Part shown: positions 34,673 to 45,837 of the stretch, piece by piece | Layout: every line of letters begins with the position of its first letter | How positions within the stretch are numbered: position 1 is the stretch's first letter | Assembly (NCBI RefSeq): GCF_902686445.1 | Contig: NC_062214.1 | Coordinates: forward strand, 41,735,454 to 41,799,453 | From: Sciurus carolinensis | Taxonomy: Eukaryota > Chordata > Mammalia > Rodentia > Sciuridae | Reading direction: 5' to 3' | DNA: 64,000 nucleotides | The notes under the pieces: generated by a model | Databases searched by the model: none | Told to the model about the DNA's origin: nothing | Seen by the model: the letters and a program-made list of their open reading frames with translations, nothing else | Program-made: the position numbers and the translations under genes

Positions 34673-35767
34673 ATTGGTCAGTTGTCAGTGGGACCCTGAG
34701 ATATTGCAGTTTTCCGCTATTGGCTTATAGTGTCCCGGTAGATTTCCAGTGTATCACCTCTCAACCTTCAGTAGCCTGATGTCTTGGAGGAATCTGATAA
34801 AGCAGCGCATCCGAAGAAAACTGCCCCTAGCCCCCTACTGGTTCCACGATTTGGAACTGGCTCTGTGCTGAAATGCTCTCACTGTGGGCCTGCACCGTGC
34901 AGCTGGCCGTGTGGGAGGAGCCCACTGCCGGAGTGTGGAAAGCTACCTTGGGAAGACTCTAGCTGCCCTGCCTGGCTCCAATAAGCCACCTCTATCTGGG
35001 CCTGCCACCTGGGCCGAGCTTTACCCAGTGGGCAGACTCACCCGTGGCTCTATTTCAGTCCCAGTCTCTCAATGCCTCCCCTTCTTAACTCCTGGGTTCT
35101 GGAGCGACAGGGGGTGCAGTCTCCCTCTAGGCCGCCATCTTGGATAGCCCCGTGAAGAGACCTGCAGCCGGAGTGGGCAGAGCCGCCTGAAGAAGTCTCT
35201 GGCTGCCCTGCCCTGATTCCAGAGGCTGCTTGCGGATCGACGCTCTCCGTTGGTTCGGGGGCTTCTGGCTGGTTCTATGTAGAAAGTCTCTCACTGGGCG
35301 GTCAGCTCCGAGAAACTAGCCTTGAACGGCACCTCCCCCCGCAGGGGTCCAGACTACTTGGGGAAGTCTCTGGCTGCCCTATCTGGTCCCTGAATCTGCT
35401 TGCGTGCCGGAGTATGCTGCGATGGGCTGGCTCCGGGACTCAGAGCTTGTTCTGGTCAGAAAGGCTCTCACTAGTGGGCCAGTTCCGTTCCGAGAACCTG
35501 GAGAAGCTGGCTGTGTGGGCAGGGCCCACCGCCAGAGTGCGCAGGGCTGCCTGTGGATGACTCTAGCTGCCCTGCCCGGCTCCGATAAGCCACCTCTATC
35601 TGGGCCTGCCACCCGGGCCGCGCTTTACCCAGTGGGCAGACTCACCCGTGGCTCTATTTCAGTCCAAGTCTCTCAATGCCTACCCTTCTTAACTCCTGAG
35701 TTCTGGAGCGACAGGGGGTGCAGTCTCCCTCTAGGCCGCCATCTTGGATCGCCCCGTGAAGAGAGCC
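34673..35767 (-). promoter_or_regulatory. L1-D 5' UTR with two ~604-bp units
   Basis: The block ctctatctgggcctgccacc starts at 34990 and again at 35594, a 604-bp shift. It is followed in both by 'gactcacccgtggctctatttcagtc' and by a gccgccatcttgga YY1-like site (35135-35143 and 35739-35747). The outer end reads gccccgtgaagagag, and the inner unit boundary near 35148-35160 reads the same, so the second unit begins exactly as the element does. This is consistent with a monomeric promoter as in mouse L1. Confidence 0.82.
35739..35747 (-). promoter_or_regulatory. YY1-like motif at the L1-D 5' end
   Basis: ccatcttgg on the plus strand gives CCAAGATGG on the sense strand about 20-30 bases inside the element. 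Human L1 has a YY1 site (AAGATGGCC) at the equivalent place, where it directs accurate initiation. The function here is inferred. Confidence 0.65.
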
Positions 35768-35782
35768 GGGAATGAATTCTTT

Positions 35783-36198
35783 AGGGATTAATTTCAGATG
35801 AAGGGTAAATGACATGATGGTAAACACCCATCTTTCCCCATCCGCCATGGGAGGGGTTGATTCTGAGGTATGTCCTACACACTAACTGAGAAAGTCCTCA
35901 GCAGCATGGAGTCTCAGTTTCCCATAGAAGTAACTCATCTGTTAATGCACGTGTTCTTTTTTTTTTCTTCCTTTTCTATTTCATTCTTCCCTCATGACGT
36001 TGGACACCTCCTCTGCCACACGCACCATATAAACTTACCACAACAAATTCTTTTTTGATACATGATGTTGGAGAAAATCAAGATAAGACACAGCTATTTT
36101 ATGAGAAATCACTGGAGAGTAATATCATGTAGTCTTTGTCATAGAACAATGGAGGTAAATTCTGACTGAAAGGAGAGAGCAGTGCTTAGAATGACTAG
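35783..36198. other. Unassigned sequence between L1-D and the Tigger remnant
   Basis: Continues the host sequence left of L1-D. No gene or clear family seen. Confidence 0.45.
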
Positions 36199-36560
36199 GA
36201 GAGATACAGATGCTTCTTGCCTTATGATGGGGTTACATTCTGATACACTCCTCCTAAGTTGAAAGTGTCCTAAGTTGGAAATGCATTACCTACACCTGAG
36301 CTCCTGAAAATTAGAGCTTACAATACAGAACACTGTAGAGTGGCTTTTACCCGCTCCTTGTGATCACAGGGCTGACTAGGAGCTTGGGCTCACCACTAAT
36401 GCCCAGCATCACAAGAGAGTTTCATACCACATATTCCCAGCCTGGGAAGAGAATAAAATTCAAAATTCAATTTCGGTTTCTACTGAATGTTGTCACTTTC
36501 ACACCATTGTGAAGTGGAGAAATCATTAAGTTGAACCATCATGAATTGGGGACTGTCTAT
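36199..36560 (-). mobile_element. Tigger-type DNA transposon remnant (non-autonomous)
   Basis: Text such as ccttatgatggggttacatt, cctaagttggaaatgcatta, ttcggtttctactgaatgtt and cattgtgaagtggagaaatc recalls a TcMar-Tigger MITE. The ends are complementary in character: acagatgcttcttgcc on the left and ggggactgtctata on the right. No transposase frame. Old. Confidence 0.65.
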
Positions 36561-37300
36561 ACTAGAAGGAAGAGAGGGAAAAGGAGGAATGGGGGCAGGG
36601 ATTTTGCTGAAGCTCTATCTTTGTCAGTGACTGGCAATGTTCTGGAAAGTAGAGGAAGAGCATAAATTGGGTGGGATAGCGGGTGTGCTTGACATCAGGA
36701 GTTGGTGTATGCACATATTTGTTGGGGGTATAAATGCCAGACTTTTTTCCTAAGTGGTAAGACAGTGGGGAAAAACAAAATCTCTCCTGGTATAAATCTA
36801 TATTAAAATATGGGCAAATATATAGATAATGAACAGAAGTACAGTTAAAACTCCAAATGCCAGGGTTTGAGACAGTCATAAATATGAAGAAATGTACTTT
36901 TGTCAGAGGTTCTATGGTAGAGATAACCAGAGACCTGGATGGATTTTAGGGTAGTCAAGGAAGGTTTTTCTGAGGAGGTGACTTTTGAACCTTGATAATT
37001 GAAGAGTGAGGTGGAACCAGATCTGGGGTAGGGGGAGAATTCAATTTAGTGGAAAAGCAAGTTCTTTAGGGCAAGAAGCATGAGAGGATTTCTCATGTTT
37101 TAAGAGTGTGACAGTAAATTGCTCTTATTATAAATGCAAACAAAAGCCATTGCAGAATTTTGAGCAACTTATAAATACAACATGGCTTGCTTTTGAGATT
37201 TATCTGTGACAAAAACAGATGTTAGAGGGATGTGAATGGAGGCAGACTGATTAGTTAAAAGGTCCTACAGGAAGTGATTTCACCATGCATATGGGAGGTG
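36561..37300. other. Intergenic sequence with a possible ancient mammalian repeat
   Basis: 36900-37200 contains ggaaggtttttctgaggaggtgac and aaagccattgcagaattttgagc. This resembles a widespread ancient mammalian repeat ('fails to name' class) in plus orientation. No gene. Confidence 0.35.
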
Positions 37301-39082
37301 TAGTTGTGCTGGATAGAGGGCCTCCATGTCCCTCCTTCATGGCTGGGACACTCGTTGCTCCAGTTGCTGACATTGTTGCCTGTTGATGGTTGACACTTCA
37401 GTCATTCCCCGGCTGAAGGGAGCTTCCTTGGCCAACATTATTCTCTCTTCTCAGAAATAACTAGAATTGAGATTCAAAATTGTGGCTTAGAGGAAGACCA
37501 GGTTTTCAACTGCTCTGTGGCTCAGGATTCGAGTACTGGGAGTACTGCCTCTCATCAAGGTGGGTCAAAGAGGGATTTCACAAAAATTCAGTAAGAGTGC
37601 CTTAGAGACTCAATAATCCCGGTGTGTTGAACAAAGAACAAGGAAGAGTACACTGGAAACAAACTGGTGTGGCAGTGGCAGTGGTGGGCTAGCACACAGC
37701 GGGATGTCACACACAGAGAAACAACTGGACAGATTTGACCTGAATAAAAATGGTAGATCAGAAAAGCATCATGAACTTTCTTGATCCAGAGGCTTCACAG
37801 TGAACTGGTGTTTGAACAGTACTCAACTGGCAAATGGAGAACTGAGGCAGGATCTAACGTGAACAGTCCACACTGCAGCAGCTTCCTGCTGCAAGGACCC
37901 AGGAGATCCCAGCAAACATTGCCAGACTGCCCCAGCAAGTGCCTACTGTGTGTCCTAGGGCACACCTAGCAGAATGTGAATGAAACTGGCATGAAGATTG
38001 ACCAAAGTTATTCTCTCTTCTTAAAAGTAACTTGTAATGAAATTCAAGGGGATTCAAGTCAGAAAAATAAAGGGGACCCCAACTTGCCTTCCCTTTGAGT
38101 CTAGCAGTTCTGAGGACCAGCTGAAGAGGGTCAGCAGTCTGAACAGGTGGGTATAGAAACACTTAGGGTCTAAGCCTGGAAAGGCTGTATCTGTGGGGAA
38201 CAGCATGTGTACTGAATTGGCTCCCCTGTCTCCATGAATTGAATGCCTGGGAGGCTCCTGAGATCCAGACTCCCAGCAGAGATGGGCATCTTCCAGGTCT
38301 GATGGTGTGTGTGTTGATCTAATCTCTCCAGAGTACACGCCACCCCACAGAGCCCCTAAGGGCTCAGCCCCAGTCACCAGAACTTTCCTAATAGAACTCT
38401 CCAGCAGCCCCACTCTGGGAGTGTATGGATCTGGTCTGTGCAGACAAAATGCCAATCAACAGTACCTCCCCATCCTATCCTACCTCTTACTGGTGAGAAG
38501 GGAAGTTGAGGGTATTTCAACAAGCTGGCAGCTTGGTGAGCAACTGGAAAGGCGGAAAGGAATAACAACCCCTAGTCCTTGCTTTCTCTGTCTCTTAGTA
38601 CACAGACCAAGAAGAAATGTGAACATAGGCAGTGACCATCCATACTCATTGACTGTTGACCAACTCAATGGAGATGATTCTTCCATTTTGTGTTGAGAAT
38701 ATTTAATTTCTTTGTTGATTGATTGATTGGTGTTTTGTGGTGAGAATTTTTCCTTGGATGTATATACATATACATATTTGTTTCTTTTTCCTCATTTTTA
38801 AACATAGTCATTTTTCCTTGCCTTCTCTTTTGAGGGTTAGAATTTTTCTTTTTTTAATTTTTATTTTGTTTTGGTTTTGTTTCTCTTTCTCTCATTATTT
38901 TTTCCACTAACAGCCAAATTCTTTTACTTGCTCTTTCTCTCTCCCTTTACTTTGTTTTTCCTATTTTTCTCCTCCTTTGTAACCATTACTCGCCACTTCT
39001 CTTCTGCATTCTCTATGTTCACATTTTGAACTTTCTAAATTCTTCTATTTTCCTGTCACATGTTCTTTTCTCTTAATGAACT
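37301..39082 (+). other. Unassigned region, possible 5' UTR of an ancient L1
   Basis: A moderately GC-rich 1.4 kb followed by a T/CT-rich 0.4 kb (38700-39080). The phrase ttattctctcttctc/ttaaa-taact recurs near 37440 and 38010. The layout resembles the 5' UTR and T-rich leader of some old L1s, but no ORF1 follows. The frame at 38307-38696 has no recognised domain. L1-E inserted at the end of the T-rich part. Confidence 0.3.
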
Positions 39083-39100
39083 CATTTTGACCATTTTTTA
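39083..39100. repeat. Target-site duplication of L1-E (left copy)
   Basis: cattttgaccatttttta, 18 bp, repeated exactly at 45219-45236. Confidence 0.95.
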
Positions 39101-39307
39101 AAAAATTTTATTTTTTTTATTGAAAACGAAGGGGATACATGTTGTTTCTCTGTTTGTACATGGTGTAAAGGCATACCATTTGTGTAATCATAAATTTACA
39201 TAGGGTAATGTTGTTTGATTCATTCTGTTATTTTTTCCCTTCCCCCACACCCCTCCCACCCCTCTTTTCCCTCTATAGAGTCCTTGCTTCCTCCATTCTT
39301 GCCCCCC

Positions 39308-39342
39308 TCCCTAACCCTAACTCTAATCCTAATACTAACCCC
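39308..39342 (-). repeat. Telomere-like hexamer tract in L1-E 3' UTR
   Basis: The plus strand reads as ctaaccctaa, ctctaatcct, aatactaacc. Degenerate CCCTAA units in the conserved position. Confidence 0.83.
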
Positions 39343-39367
39343 TCCCACCCCCCATTATGTGTCATCA

Positions 39368-42300
39368 TCAACTTATTAGCGATATCATTCGTCCTTTGGT
39401 TTTTTGAGATTGGCTTATCTCACTTAGCATGATATTCTCCAATTTCACCCATTTGCCTGCAAATGCCATAATTTTATCATTCTTTATGGCTGAGTAATAT
39501 TCCATTGTATATATATACCACAGTTTCTTTTTCCGTTCATCAATTGAAGGACATCTAGGTTGGTTCCACAATCTGGCTATTGTGAACTGAGCAACTATGA
39601 ACATTGATGTGGCTGTATCTCTATAATATTCTGATTTTATGTCCTTTGGGTATAGGCCAAGGAGTGGGATAGCTGGATCAAATGGTGTTTCCATTCCAAG
39701 TTTTCTAAGGAGTCTCCACACTGCTTTCCAGAGTGGCTGCACTAATTTGCAGCCCCACCAGCAATGTATGAGTGTACCTTTCTCCCCACATCCTCGCCAA
39801 CACCTGTTGTTGCTTGTATTCTTGATAATCGCCATTCTAATTGGGGTGAGATGGAATCTTCGGGTGGTTTTGATTTGCATTTCTCTTATTACTAGAGATG
39901 TTGAACATTTTTCCATATGTTTGTTGACTGTTTGTAGGTCTTCTTCTGTGAAGTGTCTGTTCACTTCCTTAACCCATTTGTTGATTGGATTATTTGCATT
40001 CTTGGTGTAGAGTTTTTTGAGTTCTTTATAGATTCTGGAGATTAGTGCTCTCTCTGAAGTATGAGTGGCAAAGATTTTCTCCCACTCTGTAGGCTCTTTC
40101 TTCGCATTGCTGATAGTTTCCTTTGCTGAGAGAAAGCTTTTTAGTTTGAATCTGTCCCAGTTATTGATTCTTGCTTTTATTTCTTGTGCTATCAGAATCC
40201 TGTTGAGGAAGTCTGGTCCTAAGCCAACATGTTGAAGCTCTGGACCTACTTTTTCTTCTATAAGATGCAAGGATTCCGAGGTCCTTAATCCATTTTGAGT
40301 TTAGTTTCATGCATGGTGAGAGATATGGGTTTAGTTTCATTCTGTTGCATATGGATTTCCAATTCTCCCAGCACCATTTGTTGAAGAGGCTATCTTTTCT
40401 CCATTGCATATTTTTGGCACCTTTGTCTAGTATGAGAAAATTGTATTTATTTGGGTTTGTGTCCGTATCCTCTATTCTGTACCCTTGATCTACCTGTCTA
40501 TTTTGGTACCAATACCATGCCGTTTTTGTTACTATTGCTTTGTAGTATAGTTGAAGTTCTGGTATTGCGATACCTCCAGCTTCATTTATCCTGTGAAGGA
40601 TTGCTTTAGTTATTCTGGGTTTCTTATTCTTCCAGATGAATTTCATGATTGCTTGTTCTATTTCTGTAAGGTACGTCATTGGGATTTTAATTGGAATTGC
40701 ATTGAATCTGTATAGCACTTTAGGTAGTATGGCCATTTTGACAATATTAATTCTGCCTATCCAAGAACATGGGAGATCTTTCCATCTTCTAAGGTGTTCT
40801 TTAGTTTCTTTCTTTAGTGTTCTATAGTTCACATTGTAGAGGTTTTTCACCTCTTTTGTGAGATTGATTCCCAAGTATTTTATTTTTTTCGATGCTATTG
40901 TGAATGGGGTAGTTTTCCTAACTTCTCTTTCTGAAGATTCATCACTTATGTCTACAAATGCATTAGATTTATGAGCATTGATCTTATATCCCGCTACTTT
41001 ACTGAATTCACTTATGAGTTCTAAAAGTTTTCTGGTGGAATTTCCTGGTTCCTCTAAGTATATAATCATATCATCAGCAAATAGGGATAGTTTGAGTTCT
41101 TCTTTTCCTATTCGTATCCCTTTAATTTTTTTGGTCTGTCTAATTGCTCTGGCTAGAGTTTCAAGGACGATATTGAATAGGAGTGGTGAAAGAGGGCATC
41201 CCTGCCTTGTTCCAGATTTTAGGGGGAATGCTTTCAGTTTTTCACCATTTAGAATGATATTAGCCATTGGCTTAGCATACATGGCCTTTACAATGTTAAG
41301 GAATGTTCCCACTATCCCTATTTTTTCTAGTGTTTTGAGCATGAAGGGATGCTGTATTTTATCAAATGCTTTTTCTGCATCTATTGAAATAATCATGTGA
41401 TTCTTGACTTTAAGTCTATTGATATGGTGAATGACATTTATTGATTTCCTGATGTTGAACCAACCTTGCATCCCTGGGATGAAACCCACTTGATCATGGT
41501 GCACTATCTTTTTAATATGTTTTTGTATGCGATTTGCTAAAATTTTGTTGAGAATTTTTGCGTCGATGTTCATTAAGGGTATTGGTCTAAAATTTCTTTC
41601 CTTGATGTGTCTCTCTCTAGTTTAGGTATCAGGGTAATATTGTCTTCATAGAATGAGTTTGGGAGAGTTCCCTCCTCTTCTATTTCATGGAATACTTTGA
41701 GAAGTATTGGAATGAGCTCTTCTTTAAAAGTTTTGTAGAACTCAGCTGAGAACCCATCAGGTCCTGGACTTTTCTTTGTTGGTAGGCTTTTGATGACTTC
41801 TTCTATTTCATTATTTGAAATTGGTCTATTTAAATTGTGTATGTCCTGCTCGTTTAGTTTAGGCAATTCATATGTCTCTAGAAACTTGTTGATATCTTCG
41901 AAATTTTCTATTTTGTTGGAGTATAGATTTTCAAAATAGCTTCTAATTATGTTTTGTATTTCACTCGTGTCTGTTGTGATGTTTCCTTGTTCATTCCGAA
42001 TTTTGGTGATTTGGGTTTTCTCTCGTCTTCTCTTTGTTAGTGTGGCCAAGGGTTTATCAATTTTGTTTATTTTTTCGAAGAACCAACTATTTATTTTGTC
42101 AATTTTTTGTATTGTTTCTTTTGTTTCAATTTCATTGATTTCAGCTCTGAGTTTAACTATTTCCTGTCTTCTAATACTTTTGGTGTTGGTCTGTTCTTCT
42201 TTTTCTAGGGCTTTGAGCTGTAGTGTTAGGTCGTTTATTTGTTGAGTTTTACTTCTTTTATTGAATGTGCCCCATGAAATAAATCATCCTCTAAGTACTG

Positions 42301-43190
42301 CTTTCATAGTGTCCCAGAGATTTTGATATGATGTTTCCTTGTTCTAATTTACCTCTAAGAATTTTTTAATTTCCTTCCTAATATCTTCTGTTATCCATTC
42401 ATCATATAATAGCATATTGTTTAATCTCCAGGTGTTGGAGTAATTTCTGTTTTTTACTCTTTCATTTATTTCTAATTTCAATCCATTATGATCTGATAAA
42501 ATACAAGGTAGTGTCTCTATCTTCTTGTATTTGCTAACAGTAAGTTGCTTTGTGGCATAATATATGGTCTATTTTAGAGAAGGATCCATGTGCTGCTGAG
42601 AAGAAAGTGTATTCACTCTTCGTTGGATGGTATATTCTATAAATGTCTGTTAAGTCTAAATTATTGATTGTGTTATTGAGATCTATGGTTTCTTTATTCA
42701 ATTTTTGTTTGGAAGATCTGTCCAGTGGTGAGAGAGGCGTGTTAAAATCACCTAGTATTATTGTATTATGGTCTATTTGCTTTCTGAGATTGAGAAGGAT
42801 TTGTTTGACATACATGGATGAGCCACTGTTTGGAGCATAGATATTCATGATTGTTATGTCTTGCTGATTTATGGTTCCTTTAAGCAGTATGAAATGTCCT
42901 TCTTTATCCTTTCTGATTAACTTTGGCTTGAAGTCCACATTATCCGAAATGAGGATGGATACCTCACCTTTTTTTCTGAGTCCATGTGCATGGTATGTTT
43001 TTTCCCATCCTTTCACCTTTAGTGTATGGGTATCTCTTTCTATGAGATGAGTCTCTTGTAGGCAACATATTGTTGGATCTTTCTTTTTGATCCAATCTGC
43101 CAGTCTATGTCTTTTGATTGATGAATTCAGGCCATTAACATTCAGGGTTATTATTGAGATATGATTTGTATTCCCAGTCATTTGACTCAT
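39368..43190 (-). pseudogene. L1-E ORF2, lightly broken
   Basis: Long open pieces: the C-terminal domain (39368-40270; [19 protein letters not shown] intact), the RT palm/thumb (40161-41573; [24 protein letters not shown] and a normal [12 protein letters not shown]), the EN-RT linker (41573-42049; [12 protein letters not shown]) and the endonuclease (42534-43190; [25 protein letters not shown]). The breaks are small indels, for example loss of one base near 41580-41590 and an insertion near 42536-42546. The RT active site is canonical, unlike L1-D. Confidence 0.93.
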
Positions 43191-43252
43191 TTTATTTATT
43201 TGTTTTTTTTTATTTTTGACACGACTTGGTTCCTCTTTATTTGAGAGTTCCT

Positions 43253-44269
43253 TTAGGATAGCTCCTCCCTTTGCTGATTTGCTTCTTTGTTTTTCATCTC
43301 TTCCTCATGGAATATTTTGCTGAGAATGTTCTGTAATGCTGGCTTTCTTTTTGTATATTCTTTTAGCTTTTGTTTATCATGGAATGATTTTATTTCATCG
43401 TCAAATCTGAAGGTAAGTTTTACTGGGTATAAGATTCTTGTTTGGCATCCATTTTCTTTCAGAGCTTGAAAAATGTTGTTCCAGGCCCTTCTAGCTTTGA
43501 AGGAATGGATTGAAAAATCTGCTGATATCCGTATTGGTTTCCCCTGAATGTAATTTGGTTCTTTTCTCTCACAGCCTTTAAAATTCTGTCTTTATTTTGT
43601 ATGTTAGGTATTTTCATTATAATATGTCTTGGTGTGGGTCTGTTGTAATTTTGTGTATTTGGAGACCTATAAGCCTCTTGAACTTGATTTTCCATTTCAT
43701 TCTTCAGATTTGGGAAATTTTCTGATATTATTTCATTGAATAGATTGTTCATTCCTTTGGTTTGTTTCTCTAAGCCTTCCTCAATCCCAATAATTCTCAA
43801 ATTTGGCCCTTTCATGATATCCCATAATTCTTGTAGATTCTGTTCATGATTTCTTACCATCTTCTCTGTTTGTTCAACTTTGTTTTCAATTTTAAATATT
43901 TTTTCTTCAATGTTTGAGGTTCTGTCTTCCAGGTGTTCTATCCTATTGGTTGTGCTTTCTATGGAGTTCTTAATTTGGTTTATTTATTGTTTCCTTCATT
44001 TCAAGGATTTCTGTTTGGTTTTTTTTCAATATCTCTAACTCTTTATTGAAATGATCTTTTGCTTCCTGTATTTGCTCTTTTAACTGTCGATTGGTGCTAT
44101 CATTCAATGCCTGCATTTGCTCTTTCATTTCATTGTTTGCTTCCCTTATCATGTTAATTATGTACATTCTGAACTCCCTTTCTGTCATTTCTTCTGCCAT
44201 GCTGTCATTGGATTTTATTGATGTAACATCCAGATTTGTTTGAGGCATTTTCTTCCCTTGTTTTCTCAT
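43253..44269 (-). pseudogene. L1-E ORF1, broken by a 4-bp duplication
   Basis: Starts at 44269 (MRKQGKKMPQTNLDV) and is open to 43970. It then breaks because gtttatttattg (near 43977-43988) has an extra ttta compared with gtttattg in the other copies. The downstream piece 43459-43860 carries the coiled-coil end and the RRM (MRNHEQ-like start, NLRIIGIEEGLEKQ). The C-terminal domain is shifted again near 43498-43545. Confidence 0.9.
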
Positions 44270-45218
44270 GTCATTCAGGTATCAGTGGACTGCTGAGATG
44301 TTGCAGATTTCCTCTATTGACTTATAATGTCCCTGAAGATTGCTAGTATATCCCCTCTTATCCTTCAGTAACCTGAAGTCTTGGAGGAAGTTGATACTGC
44401 GGTGCTCCCCAAGGATGCTGCCTCTCTAGGGGTGGTGGTCTTCAGGTGGGGTATATTCCCTGATAGTGAGCAGAGGTGCCTCCACTTGTTGACCAATGGT
44501 CAACCAAAGGGGAACTAGGCTGCGGGCTCAGGCAAGGCCTGTTTGTGCCTGTGTCTCTTGGCTTTACCATCCTTGTGGGAAAACCTCACCTTGCGGGGAA
44601 GACTCACCTGGTGGGGCGATCTCGCTGGTCAGTTCCCCTCCTGGAGGTTCCCCTCAGTCCACAACTACCGCCTTGGCAAGGCAGCCTTCCCAGGAAATGT
44701 TCCCAGGGGCCCAGACCTACCTCCTGGGCCTGGGAGCCCTGCCCTTCACAGACGAGTCTCCTTAGGCTGCCCCTCCTCAGAGAAGCTGCCCGCAGTCCTG
44801 GAACCTTCGCTCCGCCCCTCAGCTTGTCTCTGCTGCTCTTCCACCGAAAAGCCGCCTAGGTCCTGGGACCCTGCTCTGCACCTAATCGCCTGCCTATGTG
44901 GCCCCTCCTCTGGGCAGCCGTCGAGGTCCAGCGGGTTACTCTGAAACCAAGCGCTGAGCTGAGTGTCTTCCTCTGCAAAGTTGCCAGTTGTCTGAGTTTA
45001 CTGCTCCAACGGGGGGAGGGGCGTCTCGCCGGGCTACTTCACAAAGTTCCCTGCGTTCCGGGACTACTGCCCCATCTGGGACGCCTCCCCAACGGGAGAG
45101 ACTCACCCGGCGGCTTTAAGTTGGTCCCAAGTCTTTCAATATCTCCTCTTTTGAATCCTGAGTCCTGGAGCAACATGAAATGCAGCCGCCCTCTAGTCCG
45201 CCATCTTGAAACCCCCCC
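44270..45218 (-). promoter_or_regulatory. L1-E 5' UTR (short, monomer-poor)
   Basis: Shares the inner half with L1-A and L1-B ('ctgaagattgctagtatatcccc', 'gaccaatggtcaaccaaa') and the outer end with 'ccgccctctagtccgccatcttg'. The repeated 138-bp block between them is reduced to about one partial unit (44900-44990). A YY1-like ccatcttg lies at 45201-45208. Confidence 0.75.
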
Positions 45219-45236
45219 CATTTTGACCATTTTTTA

Positions 45237-45837
45237 GAACTATTTGGTTTATATAACTCTTGCCCCCACCATTCATGTTTTTGTGATTCTTATTGCTGTG
45301 GGTGACATAGTTGACACTTGCTATTAAATTTAATGCCAGATCTAGTTCGCAGACATACTATGAACTTCCCATGGAAATGGGTACATGGCAAGGATGTTAG
45401 GGCAAGCTTTCAGAGCTCAGCAAGGGCTGAATAATCCTGCTTTCTCTCCTGGAAGATCTACACTTGGACCACATTATTTATTGGCACCAGAGGGATCTTG
45501 GAAGTGGCTCACTTATCTTTCATTTTATGAGAAGAATTGAGTAACCAAGAGGTGAATAAGGTGATGGACTGACCTCACGTAGAACATGCACCATAATTCC
45601 TAGTGTAGGATTATGTCTGAATCCCATTGCACAATGGAGTTACCTGGGAACTATTAAGAAACACAGATTCCAGAACCCCTTTACAAGAGATTTGGATTGA
45701 GAGACTCTAGGGGATAGCTTAAGAACTTGTATTTTCCAAATGTTCCCAATAAAACTGAAATAAGTTGGACTTGAAAATGATATTCTTCTATGTTCAAATC
45801 TATCTATGAGTTGTCAATAAAGGGAGAGAGCATAATT
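45237..45837. other. Intergenic, with a possible MER5-like hAT remnant at 45615-45770
   Basis: The text 'gttacctgggaactattaag-aacacagattcc' and 'aacttgtattttccaa' resembles the short hAT-Charlie MITE MER5A with its imperfect palindromic ends. The rest is unassigned and holds no gene. Confidence 0.4.

Larger units (their letters stand above)
29518..35767 (-). mobile_element. L1-D, full-length and best-preserved L1
   Basis: A 6250-bp minus-strand L1 with an exact 15-bp TSD, an A tail (29518-29570), a 3' UTR, an open ORF2 (29745-33593), an ORF1 with a single frameshift (33625-34672) and a 5' UTR of the two-unit type (34673-35767). The open 3.8-kb frame and perfect TSD indicate recent insertion. 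It is closest in structure to L1-C. Two lesions argue against full activity: D-to-E in the RT active site and the ORF1 frameshift. Confidence 0.96.
39101..45218 (-). mobile_element. L1-E, full-length L1
   Basis: A 6.1-kb minus-strand L1 with an exact 18-bp TSD, an A tail (39101-39125), a 3' UTR, ORF2 (39368-43190) in a few long pieces, ORF1 (43253-44269) in two pieces and a short 5' UTR (44270-45218). The 5' UTR belongs to the L1-A/L1-B type but has lost most 138-bp monomers. A handful of small indels separate the open pieces, so it is younger than L1-B but not intact. Confidence 0.95.

Noticed and set aside
38307..38696. Host protein-coding exon candidate
   Set aside because: Open frames on both strands overlap here, with no splice-site pattern, no domain and no codon conservation evidence.
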